A stretch of 64,000 nt of DNA from contig NC_084819.1 in NCBI RefSeq assembly GCF_963583255.1, positions 16,957,616-17,021,615 on the forward strand, read 5' to 3'. The DNA is from Pyrus communis. Taxonomy: Eukaryota; Streptophyta; Magnoliopsida; Rosales; Rosaceae. Of this stretch, positions 12,301 to 23,082 are shown piece by piece (positions within the stretch are counted from its first letter, which is position 1; each line of letters begins with the position of its first letter). Position numbers and translations under genes: made by a program. The notes beneath the pieces are model-generated. The model had not been told where the DNA came from and did no database searches. It saw only the letters and a list, made by a program, of their open reading frames with translations.

Positions 12301-13760
12301 AAGAATTTTATGTTTTATGTTAATTAATAATAACACTGGTAAGGAAAATAAAAATCAGGCATTAAAGCAAATGATATCCAATGACAAATAAAAAAAAGTG
12401 TGTGAAAGAAGAAAAAAAATGCATAAATCATTCTCCTGCTAGAAAATGTTATAGAAATGAAAAACGCTTCATAAAGAATCATTCTCAAATAATCCAAATT
12501 ACAAAATCAACTTGCCTGATGAATTTTATTGCGGAACTATTTGATAATCGAACTCGATCGTCTGCCCAAGTTTCTCAATCTTGGTCGGGGAGAATGTCCC
12601 ATTATTCGGAGGTTTAAGTGTCCTACTTATGGTCCCTCTCATGCCACCTAGCTAGGTTCTTTCTTTTAACCTTCTAATTTAAGATAAGTGAAGAACAGTT
12701 TCCAAGGTAATTTATAATGATATTCTGTGTCACATGTATATGCGTAACAACGTAATAACTAAGTTGCAAGTGTACATAATGAATTAAAATTATGTATGTA
12801 TGTATTTTTTTCTTAGTATCTTTAATAAAAGTTGTATAAATACAATGAACGACAATAATAGTAGAACATGCCAATTTTTAAAATGCAACCTTGAAAAAGA
12901 GATACACCTAATCTTAAGAAGCTACTGCATGCATGTAACAATAAATTATTGTTCTATGCAATTTTAGCGAATTATTTTATTTCATCTTTTATTTGTAACA
13001 ATATTGTAAATTTGTGGACCTATTGATAACTATAATTATGACATGTCCTGACCTGTAATGTTCAACTGGACACCCCAATCGAGTTGTGCTGACCGATGCC
13101 TTAAAGGTGACAAAGCCTTACAGTGATGGTGATGTAGAAAGTGCGAATAACTAGTACAGTGATGGAGATTATTCTTATATAAATAAATGACCCAAATTGA
13201 ATTCAGAAATTTTATAAACTACATTGAAGTTATTTCTTCATAGAATATCACTGTAAAGAGGTTGCACTGCAAAATTTTCGTGCGAATTTTATTTGGCTTG
13301 AAAAATAACGAAAAAAACGCCGCTTATTTTTAGATTGATGATCACTTTGCTATTCTTAGCGAATTAAGTATTTTAAAATTACTGACATATACCATAATGT
13401 AAACAAAAACAAATTTTCTTGGAAAAATCCAAAATTTTGGTGGACATAGACATAGTGATGCGCATGCTTTATAACCATATTTTTCATCTAATCATGAGAT
13501 ACCAAATCTTAAGTGGAATTCTACATGATTAATTTTGAAGGTAGATAGAAGCTCTAATCAATATGTCAATCTTAAATGAATTGACATAGAAATTTTGTGC
13601 CGCCAATTTGAAATATGAGAAATCTTTTTATTTTTTAAATGTTTTGTTGTGTGGGTTTTAGTTATGCATCAATCATAAATCAGAAAAATTAGTTTCGATT
13701 GATTTATTTTGAATAGTGAATCTTACAAATATTATTTCAATAAATAAAAAAAATGAAATT
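9389..13760. other. Intergenic, AT-rich, with old repeat fragments
   Basis: No convincing coding exon is seen. Two related fragments, about 10535-10640 and 11323-11398, share GAAGAAAGTTGAGGT and ACTTATAAA-ACATG. The string AAGATTGATACTCTCAA recurs at 10632 and about 12201. These look like scattered pieces of one degenerate LTR or other repeat. An inverted-repeat fragment with TTATTAGCACTCC / AAAGTGCTAATAA lies near 11039-11145. Short open frames here lack family features. Confidence 0.5.
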
Positions 13761-13914
13761 ATTTTTGCTCAGCACTGTTAAGTGGTGGTGACCCTCACCA
13801 CCTTATTAACTATCGTTAGATGAGTTCTACTATACAAATTATAAGATTTACACTCATAACAGTAATTAATAAGGTGATGAACATCACCACTACTTAAAGG
13901 TAACGAGCAAAAAT
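13761..13914. mobile_element. 154-bp MITE with long TIRs
   Basis: ATTTTTGCTCAGCACTGTTA at the left pairs with the inverted right end GAGCAAAAAT. The arms extend about 50 bp (GTGGTGGTGACCCTCACCACC / GGTGATGAACATCACCAC region). There is no coding content and the target duplication is unclear. Confidence 0.7.
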
Positions 13915-14115
13915 GCACTCAATAGATGGATTGGAGCAAAAGGAAGTTAAACATTGCCACACATAAGCCATCAAATTTACATCTGACACTTTTGCTGGTC
14001 CAATTAACCACGGTACATATATACACACACATATAATACAATTCAAGGCCTGGGAATATGTTATAAGTTGATTAAAGCTTGCTCTCTGTTTTCCACTTTC
14101 CTTCCATGTTCAAAT

Positions 14116-14697
14116 TACTGTTCTAAAAAACACCCTAGGCGGCGCCTTGGAATCAAGGCGATTTTGTGCAAAACGGCTGGAAAAATTGGGGTGGCTCTAG
14201 ACGGTGCTAGGTGGCTGGGTGGTTTTTTTTTTTTTTTTTTTTAATTTGTTTAAAGTCTAAGTTCTAATTATAAATTGAAATTTTGTTAATTTTATAGAAT
14301 AGGTGTGTTGTGTATCAACTTAAATTCCGGGATGCTAAAGATAAGTATCTTACATTACTAAATTTTCTTATTGTCCTTCTATTTTCCATTTTATGTTGTT
14401 TTAAATTGTGAACTTGTTGTACATGTGTCATCCTACAGTACTCCTCACTATGGTTATATGGCATATATGCTTAATGTGTTTTTAAATTTTGGACTTGTTG
14501 AATACTCTTTTTGCATTTTATCATTCTTTTATTATATCTTATCCATGAATTTTATACAAGTATAATCTTTTGTAAGTGTCAATATGCACTTATTTACAAG
14601 ATATACAAAAAATTTAACTAAATCTGCCTAGGCGCCCTCCTAGGCGCTAGGCGCTAGCCTGCCACCCTACTAGCGCCTAACGTTTTTTAGAATCTTA
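14116..14697. mobile_element. hAT-like non-autonomous element, 8-bp TSD
   Basis: The termini TACTGTTCTAAAAAAC and (reversed right end) TAAGATTCTAAAAAAC are inverted repeats. They are flanked by a perfect 8-bp direct repeat GTTCAAAT (14108-14115, 14698-14705), as expected for hAT transposition. Subterminal GC-rich blocks (CCTAGGCGCC, TAGGCGCTAGGCGCTAG) are typical of this family here; two further copies lie at 36950 and 53232. No transposase is encoded; a 64-codon frame at 14371 looks fortuitous. Confidence 0.8.
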
Positions 14698-15179
14698 GTT
14701 CAAATGCACCATTTCTGCCCTCCTCCTCCATTTTATATGCAATAGTAAGCCCAATGCCACGGCCAAGGAGCTCATCTAGTATCTAGCTGATAAAGTGACG
14801 GACAATCCAGCAAGCTGCAGCTTAATTTGGGGCTTTGAAATTAAATACAAGGTTTGTTTTCGTAATGATATCTCTTTTTTTTTAAACAAAATTTTGGGCG
14901 CACTTTAAAATCAACTACTAGTGTTAAAATACAGGCTTGGAAACTCTACTTTGTAACAAGGAAAAAACATTAATACCGTACAAGCAGGGATTAAGTAGTA
15001 AAAATTGGGTTTTGAAGTGCTTGATTTTTGTTAATTATTCTTCTTCTTTTTTTTTTTTTTTTTGTTGGAGGAGTTTTTGTTTAATATATATCGGACCCCA
15101 TTAGACAAAGCCGTCTCTGAAACCGGACCGTGGTTGTACTTTTATAGGATTTTTTTTTGCTGTGTCCCTTCGGATAAAC

Positions 15180-18100
15180 ATGTGCCTACCTGGTACTGAA
15201 TCTCGAGCTATAAATGGTGGTGATGCTCAGGACCTTCTGATTCCAAAGCATCATGGAACTGGAGATGGTAATAAGGAAGACTTGACAATGAGAGCTCTAG
15301 GCGTGGAAGGCGGCGGCACCACCACCACAATCACTACCACTACTACTACTTTCATACAGAGCTTTCTGCAACGCCTCCACCACCTTACCACAAATGGAGT
15401 ACTTGTCCCAAATCTGCCACTTACTGAGGTATGCAGCCTACAACCTCTCATTCCCTCTACTTCTCGCTCTCACATACTTGAAGTTCCGTCTCACATTGGA
15501 AATGTGAAAATTTGTGAATAATATATGACATCACCGGCCATTAGTTTTGGGCTCAATGGTAAAAACAAATTCAAGCATTAAAGCGGATAATTCACTAGTT
15601 AAGTCTAATAGTCACATGTGTTTTACATCATTTTAGTGGTGTACATACACTATTATGGTTGTTGTTTAGAATTCTAAATGTTGAAGCTTAAGCTTTCTTG
15701 TTCAAGACTTCAAGTCATGTTTTTTTATTCTTTTAAGTGTAATCTAAACTGCTTGATGTATTTTTTTTGGAGACACAATTCTGAGATTGGCTAACGGATC
15801 TAAAGCATAAGTTTGAGGAGCTAATTACTCCCACAATTTACACACACATATGTGGCACCAAGTCTCCACACTCACACGAGTGAAAGGTCTAATTACAATA
15901 AGAAATATTTTAGTGTGACAGTCATATAATTACCCGAAGTTTTGAATTCATGCGTTACAATATAGTTTAACGGTAAAGCTAATATATTCTAAACATATAA
16001 CGTATTATTAATAAATAAATACATACTATAACATAGATTAATACCACGTCAATGTTTGTGATCAGGGTATTAAACTTCCCAATTAAAACCCACAATGTTG
16101 TCCAGTGACACGTAAGCTGCCCAATGAAGAAATAATTGAGAACCACATGCTTCCCTAATCATAATCAGCTTTTGGTTAGTAATATATGTTTTGGCCCATT
16201 TTTTATATTCACTCACATGATAATGCTGAATAATGTCAAGTAGACTAATTTTTAGACTACATTTGTAAACTATCTGATATGTCATTAATAGAAAATAAGC
16301 AAGTTAATCATGACTTAAATAATAATCCATATATGAGGTGATTTAATCAACACTTACGTTTCACCAACACATGTATAACAGATTTTATAATTTGTAAATA
16401 ATAAAACCATATTAAACATCGATTTTAAATAAGATATAGTAAAGTATACTACTTATAGGTAATAACCTAAATTACTCTCCACTAAACAGAATCATTTTAT
16501 GGCAGGTTTTTTTTTTTTTTTTTTTTTTTTGGTCTGACTATGAGTTAGTAATAATATGATCCAAATTCATCCTTAGTGAAAATTGAACATAAAATCTCTC
16601 ATTTACAAGTAAAGGGGAATATTGAGACCGTAGTACTAAGTGACTATTTTTATAGCAGCTTCAGATTTTTTGATGTATGTTGACAAATATTTTTTATTGG
16701 TTACATGTTTAAGAGAGCCGATGCCGTGAAGTTTTGTTACCTCGTCAAACATTTATAATCTATGAAAGTTGCAAACAAATTCATTTTAAGTGACTTAATA
16801 TTTCTATTTTCCACGTGTTATATCTTTTAAGTAATTTCTCTCTAAAATTTCTTCCTTTCAACAAATATTTAAGCTTTCGCATGTGTTTGGAGAAGCTAAT
16901 TTTTTTTGCTCATGCGTTTTTAGTCTGGATCATTCTCGGTTATGTGAGAAAGTTTTGATCCATCCTTTGCCTAGTGTTGGTTTTCTGGTTTTCCACCTCC
17001 ACAGTTTTTTATTGGAGGTTGTAGTGGGGGCTTCTTGTAATTTTCCTTTCCAGAAAAAGTAAATTCCATTTTCTAATTACTTTGTGATCCTTTTGTGAAT
17101 CCATGTAGATAGCAGAAGAGTTGAGATCGTTCCTAAAGATTGCAGGCCCTATAGTGATGACAAGCATGCTTATATACTCAAGATCTGCGGTTTCAATGCT
17201 ATTCTTAGGCCGTCTAGGGAAAACAGAATTGGCTGGAGGCTCATTGGCTCTAGGGTTTTCTAATATTACAGGCAACTCACTCCTCAGAGGTTTATCAACG
17301 GGGATGGACCCCATTTGTAGCCAAGCTTATGGAGCTCAAAGATGGTCAGTTATCAGTCAAACTTTCCAGAAAACCCTTTGCCTCCTCCTCCTTGTATCCA
17401 TCCCTATCGCACTCTTGTGGCTCAACATGGAGCCCATCTTTATATGGTTAGGGCAGGACCCACAAATCACTAGGGTTGCAAAACGTTACATGTTTTTTGC
17501 CATTCCTGAATTGCTAGGGCAAGCCCAGCTTCTACCATTGAGAGTCCTTTTCAGAACACAAGGGTTAACCTCCGCACTAACCCTAGCAGCCGCATTTTCA
17601 GCCCTCTTTCATTTACCGATGAACTATTTTTTGGTCACATATTTAGATTTTGGGGTTGCAGGTATTGCATTGGGGCTTGCTTGGAACACTTTTCTTTTTA
17701 ATTTGGGTTTGGTAATTTATCTAGCCATCTCACCTCATGCTTTGAAGCCATGGCATGGGCTCACCATGCTCTCAGCCTTTCAAGGATGGGGGCCATTGCT
17801 AAGATTGTCTCTACCCAGTTGTGTTTCAATTTGCTTGGAGTGGTGGTGGTATGAAATTATGTTGTTTATCTGTGGCTGGTTGAGTAACCCACAAGCAAGT
17901 GTTGCAGCAATGGGAATTTTGTTGCAAACAACGGGAATGTTATACATTATCCCAATTTCTCTAAGTTCATCCATATCGACGCGTGTCGGGCTATCTTTGG
18001 GCGCAGGGCAACCAACCCGCGCACAATGGGCCACCATAATTGGGCTTAGTGTGGCATTTGCTTTTGGGATCTCCGCATTCATTTTTATGACTGCTTTGAG

Positions 18101-18536
18101 GTCCATGTGGGGGACAATGTTCACAAACGATCCACAAATTCTTGATTTGATTTCAACCACACTTCCGCTTTTGGGTTTGTGTGAAGTGGGCAACGTTCCT
18201 CAAACGGCTGCCTGTGGAGTGTTAACAGCTACTGCAAGACCTAAGCTTGGAGTAAAAATAAACTTGTTGGCATTTTACCTAATTGGACTGCCAGTTGCTA
18301 TTCTTGCAACTTTTACGTTTAAAATAGGGTTTGTGGGGCTGTGGATTGGGCTGCTATCAGCACAGTTGTGTTGTGTAGGTATGATGGTGTACACATTGAT
18401 CCACACTGATTGGAGACAACAAACAATGAGGGCTGGGCAGCTGAGTCAGGCTATGGAAGTGAAAAACGAGACTGAAGAGAACTTAGAGAGGACAGAGGAT
18501 GAAGAAAGTGGGCTTCTAACTCCCACTGAACTCTAA
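15180..18536 (+). CDS. MATE/DETOXIFICATION efflux transporter
   Basis: Two exons, 15180-15428 and 17109-18536, join in phase 0 to about 558 aa (GAG | ATA). Exon 1 encodes a hydrophilic N-terminus starting MCLPG and a Thr-rich run. Exon 2 carries the multi-pass MATE fold of about 12 membrane segments with family motifs LFLGRLGKTELAGGSLALGF, GMDPICSQAYGA, CVSICLEWWWYE and PQTAACGVLTATARP. The C-terminal tail is acidic and hydrophilic. The MC start, single early intron and EWWWYE motif resemble the Arabidopsis DTX48-52 subgroup, whose members act at endomembranes or the plasma membrane in export of organic compounds; the substrate here is unknown. An earlier non-ATG frame opens at 15162, but ATG 15180 fits the family. 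The 1.68-kb intron has no obvious gene. A TATA-like ATATATAT lies near 15084. Confidence 0.9.
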
Positions 18537-19764
18537 GTTTTACAATTGTTTCAGGGATAATTTTCATAGGGACTTCAGTACAAATTAATCATTTGGTTAG
18601 AAATCACAACGTTTTTGTTTAGTGTTCTTTTTGGTGTTTACAGCATTGGAAAGAAACCATAAGAAAAAATCAACTTACTTGGTCCTTAATTACGAAATTG
18701 AATGTTAATACATCATTTTTTTATCTTATAGCTCCTTTATATTGGTCTTTATTCAGATTTCAGAGTTAAAAAGGAGAATTATATGAAGAAAATTAAGAAA
18801 TATAAATGTAAGACGAAACAAATCCCTATCATTTGCACAGACGTGATATGTGGGCATCTCTTGGTATATGAAAAAACTTGAATGACTATAACAATGCAAG
18901 GCTAACTGAGCATATATAGGGCACTTCATGCAACTGGTTCAGGTTTTGGAACAAAAAGTGGGTTTTGCAGACAAACTGAAAACTCAGATTTAGCCCTAAC
19001 ATCCGGATTAAAAATTTCGTCCTAGTCAATCATGTAGCCTAAAACCAATATATAAACCACATGGGCCGACTCATACAAGACCTTATCAACATAAAAAAAC
19101 CAATAAAATTACAGTTATAACCCTATAATACATAACTGAAAAATATTAAAAAAGAAAAAATGTGGGCGTTAAAGTAATTTTATACAAACAAGTTTTTGCT
19201 TTTTTTTAACCTCACAGCCATATCATCCTCTCACTACCCTCGAGACTCACTCTATCCTTTTCTCTTTCTCTTTAATTGCCAACCCTTTTTTTTATGCCTG
19301 CCAACCCGTTTAGAAACAAATAACTCCTCCCATAAAAAAAACTAAGAAACAATATTAAGAAAAATAAAAAATTATTTCTCACAAATGTGGACCAACAATT
19401 ATAAACTACTTGAAAGTTCTTCCCACCAACAATGTGGGACTAACATGAAGTTTCAACTCAAAACTACATAAAATCTACATTGAATGAAGCATACAGAAAT
19501 TTTTTGATTCCAAGAGTAAAAAAATTCTGAGAATTTACCGTAGGAATCGGAAACACCTTTCCAATAAAGCATATACAATGGACTTTCATTCGATATGTTC
19601 TTTACTTTATTTTTTACTAATTATTCATGAAGAAATTGTTTTTCATTCTAATACTACTATTTTTGTTCAAATTGGATAAAAAGAACAAAATGAGAAGGTC
19701 CAAGTAAAAAAAGAGCTGAAAGAACAAAACGAGAAGGTAAATAAATTTTTTATCTTTTCTATCC
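18537..19764. other. Intergenic between MATE gene and CACTA element
   Basis: 3' UTR of the MATE gene followed by AT-rich sequence. No gene, tRNA or clear repeat was recognised. Confidence 0.6.
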
Positions 19765-20226
19765 ACTCACTAGTAGAAAAAACAACTTGTGCGACAAAAA
19801 ATATTTCGCCAAGACGTACTTGCGCGACGAAAAATACACTTCGTCGCGCAAAATAGAAAAGAAAGGAGAAAAAAAAAATTTGTGCGACGAAGAGTTTCGT
19901 CACACAAGAACACTTCACGCGACGAATAATCGCTGGCATCGCGTAAAGTGAGCAAGAAAATGTGGGGTAATTTTGTTTGGCACAAAAAACTTGAGCGACG
20001 AAAAGGAGAATTTGCGCGACCAATAATTCGTCGCGCAAGTTCCTATCAGTTTTCATCATTTACTACAAGTGAATCCGAGGAATTAATATCACATTTAATA
20101 TAGGTGTTTGCGCGACAAAGGCTTCGTCGCGCAAAGGTCCCAACCTACCTATAAATATTCGTTTATGCTATCCTAATTCTTCACAATTCTATTATCCATA
20201 TTCTTCAAAATTATGTTCGTGCTACA

Positions 20227-20599
20227 ATGGTGGACAAGAACAAGGGTGAGAGTGTACACGATGCCAACCCGCATGATTTAAGGGATCATTTTGAGTTTGC
20301 GCATGCGATCGCTGTAGCCATGAGGAATAATTGTCCCACTGTTGAGTGGCGTTCTTGGGAAGATGTGCTCAGGAATGTGAAGAAGGCTGTGATGGATGAA
20401 ATATTAGTAAGTATATTATTCTTGATGGATTAATAATTAAGTTTGTGAAATTTTTAGTTATATGTTGAAATTAATTATTTGCATATATGTGTAACAGTGT
20501 AAGTATACTCTTGATGATGATACGAACGAACAATTGATTAAGTTGATGGATAATGTGTTGGAGGGAGATTACAATCGATGGCGTTATGAAGTCTTGTGA
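20227..20599 (+). CDS. Intact 93-aa protein resembling a cut-down Transposase_24 core
   Basis: Two exons, 20227-20406 and 20498-20599, joined by a canonical intron (GTAAGT...AACAG), phase 0, with no stop. The protein starts MVDKNKGESVHDANP; exon 1 ends with CPTVEWRSWEDVLRNVKKAV. Exon 2 reads YTLDDDTNEQLIKLMDNVLE then RWRYEVL-stop. This parallels part of the TNPA-like gene downstream (CPMRWKSWKAMPKETKN / YNLEDMDENMFAYLNRLF / YKQWK), including the intron position between the two blocks. It therefore looks like a shortened paralogue of the plant Transposase_24 (Ptta/En-Spm) core lacking the long C-terminal half. It sits among TNPA-site-like repeats and is the only intact frame in the element. 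A role as repressor or titrating DNA-binding protein is inference; a chance-preserved fragment is the alternative. Confidence 0.55.
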
Positions 20600-20915
20600 A
20601 ATGGACCAGGATCATGCAAATAGTAGTTTTAAATTTATGTTTTGTAAGACAATATTTAAATTTAAGGTGTTTTTTTTATGTTATGTATTCAGACTTAATT
20701 AGGTTTCAATTCCTGTTGGTTTTTTTATTGAAACCTAATGTAAGCACCCTATCCTCGATTTATGTGTTTACTATCTTCAATGAATATCGTACTTATGCTG
20801 AAAATAATTGTATGGATTAAGTAATTAATTATATATAGACTAAATATTTAAGGCATTCATTATTTATAGAATAATATTTCAGGTATTAATTATTTATAAA
20901 ATAAATATTTAAAGT

Positions 20916-20989
20916 ATTAATTATTTTTAGAATAAATATTTAAGGTATTAAATATAATACCTTAAATATTTATTCTAAAAATAATTAAT
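20916..20989. repeat. Perfect 35-bp inverted repeat with 4-base loop
   Basis: The 35 bases 20916-20950 are the exact reverse complement of 20955-20989, separated by AATA. The arms are AT-rich (ending TTTAAGGTATTA). The right arm is also the outer part of the longer palindrome 20965-21158. Confidence 0.9.
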
Positions 20990-21158
20990 ATTTTATTCAT
21001 CGCACAATATATTGAGCGACAATAACTTCGTTGCGTAAATAATCTTTGTGCGACGAATACATGTGTTTGTCGCACAAAGATTCCTTACGCGACGAAGTTA
21101 TCGTCGCTCAATATATTGCGCAACGAATAAAATATTAATTATTTTTAGAATAAATATT
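20965..21158. repeat. Near-perfect palindrome of about 190 bp
   Basis: The left half (about 20965-21060) and right half (about 21062-21158) are reverse complements with only a few mismatches, from AATATTTATTCTAAAAA outward to a centre at ATACATGT. Each half holds several GCGACGAA/TTCGTCGC motifs, so a transcript would fold into one long hairpin. Confidence 0.85.
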
Positions 21159-21340
21159 GCTCGACGAATACATGTGTTTGTCGCACAAAACACGGTCAAC
21201 GTGGGTTCAAACCTTCCAATTAATTGCGCGTTGATGACACATTTTGTGCGACGAATATGTTCGTCACGTAAAGGTGTCCTAGTGCTATATAAACACAGTT
21301 TCAGAGCCCTAGTTTTCAAAAACAAATTTGTTTAAAAAGA

Positions 21341-21756
21341 ATGGCCGAATTTGGAGATGGTTCTGGCAAAAAAAAAACTTGTAGTGGGAATAGAGAGGTA
21401 TTGATGGAAGCAAGTGCCATAATTTGAAAGCAAAAATTTGTCTGAGGCGTAAGCCGAATTTAAGTATGACATTGGGAATTTGGTGCGGATGTGAGTTTGA
21501 GTCTTGGAAAAAGGTCCCTAAGGAGTTGAAGAAGTCCATGCTGGGAGAGTTATCGGTAAGTTTGTGGTAAATAATGAACAATTATTTTTGTTAAAACGTA
21601 ATATTTTTTAAATTACTAATTTATTGTTACTGGCATTAATGTAGGTTCATTGAGATGTTGATGAAATCGATGAGAAGCAACGGATTTATGTGGATGGGCT
21701 TTTCAAGCAGAGTTTTCGGCAGTGGAAGTTTGATGTGTTGCGGGCGGAGGATTGAA
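21341..21756 (+). pseudogene. Decayed second copy of the mini Transposase_24-like gene
   Basis: ATG at 21341 opens a frame (MAEFGDGSGKKK) that is lost after 28 codons. A shifted frame then encodes FESWKKVPKELKKSMLGELS up to a GTAAGT donor at 21556. After an AG acceptor (ATGTAG) near 21645 comes VDEIDEKQRIYVDGLF then FRQWKFDVLRAED and a stop. An in-frame TGA interrupts the start of exon 2. Block order and intron position match the intact copy at 20227 and the TNPA-like gene, so this is a related but broken paralogue. Confidence 0.5.
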
Positions 21757-22721
21757 GTTGATGAGGGTTGTTTTTTTTTTTTTAATAAGATTTTGTGGAC
21801 TTTATATTTAATTTAATGAATAAATATATGTTATGTGGATGAGTATTAATATTTGCATTAATTGTAATTTTTATTTGGGATAGTAAATTAGTTTTGTTAA
21901 TTAATTTAATGTTTAATTAGGTTTGAGATAAAAATTTACAATACATACAAATAAATGACAAAAATAGAAAAAAAAATTAAAAAATATGCATTGCGCGACG
22001 ATACATTCATGTTTTGAAAAGAACAAATTGTAAAGCAAAGGACATAAAATAAAAAAATGGTAAACATGCGCAACAAATGCTTCTTTTTTCGTCGCGCAAA
22101 TCATATTTGCGCGAGAAATACCATATTCGTCGCTCAATGGGTGTTTGCGAGATGAAGACGTTTTTTGTTGCGCAAAATCGTTCGTCCAAAAGTGAACTTT
22201 TTAATCTGGATTTAGCCATGTGCAAAGGCAAACTGCAAAAAAAATTGCAGATTGTGCCTCTGCACTCATCCCTTTGATTTTGCTCAATCCGTCATTCGTC
22301 ATTTCCATTTTCTTCAATTTCATCATCTAATACTCCTTCCATCTTCTTCTCTAGGTTGATCGCACTATCTTAGTGTGTCTGGTAAGCGTTTTTTGTTGTT
22401 ACGATAAAAGTATTAATGTAAATTCATACTAAAGCCATTAATTTCGTTGTCTATAGGGATATTGTGTGTGATTAGCGATTGGTGGAGAACGATTGAGAAG
22501 GTATTTTCTTCGTTTTATTTTTTAAACATATAAAACTAATTAAATTATGTTGAACTTAGTTCGTTATGTTTATATTGTGTTGTGAAATTATATTTATATT
22601 ATGTTGTTAAATTTGTACGTAACGTACAAATATATGTTGTGATGTACGAAGTTAATTGAAATTAACTTTGTACTTGTTTTTTATTTTTAGTAAAACTTAG
22701 TTTCTCGTTCGAGGATTAGTT

Positions 22722-23040
22722 GGATTTCGCGCATGGATGTGAAAGCATAACTGCAGTCCAATTAATTCTTGAATTGTCCCATTATTTGGACAGTTTGTGA
22801 ATGCACAGTTATGACGCGTAGTTTATGGTTAAAGGATTAGGTTTCGATTGTGGAGATTTCAGTGTCATCTCTATACGTTCTTCGGGTTGTACACCTGAAG
22901 AACTGTATCGAGATGCTGCCGAAATTCATCCACGTCGAAATCTAATCTGATGTAGTTGTAAATTACGTGACATGACTATGCATTCCCGAATGGGATAGGG
23001 CCCTTACCGAAGGCATAAGGTGACATTATCATTTTGTAAG
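22722..23040 (+). pseudogene. Coding-like remnant of unknown origin inside the CACTA
   Basis: One frame stays protein-like for over 100 codons, broken only by four stops. Recognisable runs are CESITAVQLILELSHYLDSL, DCGDFSVISIRSSG and CTPEELYRDAAEIHPRRNL. It lies between the putative 5' leader and the tnp2-like region. I do not recognise a family. It may be a captured host gene fragment or a divergent upstream exon of the transposase gene. Confidence 0.3.
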
Positions 23041-23082
23041 AAGTTGTTGTGATTGTTGTATTGTTATTGTGGTTCTAGGAAT

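Larger units (their letters stand above)
19780..22180. repeat. Left subterminal repeat array of the CACTA element
   Basis: More than a dozen copies, in both orientations, of a degenerate motif around TTGYGCGACGAA. Examples are near 19816, 19881, 20012, 20108, 21047, 21086, 21245, 21990 and 22093. Many are paired head to head a few to about 20 bases apart, forming small palindromes. In En/Spm such subterminal motifs bind the TNPA protein (family knowledge). The array is interrupted by the mini-gene and the palindromic cluster. Confidence 0.85.

Noticed and set aside
15251..15451. Valine-rich frame on the minus strand in MATE exon 1
   Set aside because: It is the reverse reading of the Thr codon run in the real exon.
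17780..18193. 137-codon minus-strand frame within the MATE gene
   Set aside because: Lies wholly within the coding exon of a well-supported gene and has no domain.
21195..21225. tRNA-like B box (GGGTTCAAACC)
   Set aside because: No matching A box, acceptor stem or cloverleaf around it. I found no convincing tRNA gene in the window.
19780..22180. CRISPR-like spaced repeats
   Set aside because: Repeats are degenerate, occur in both orientations with irregular spacing in a plant transposon; they are CACTA subterminal motifs.
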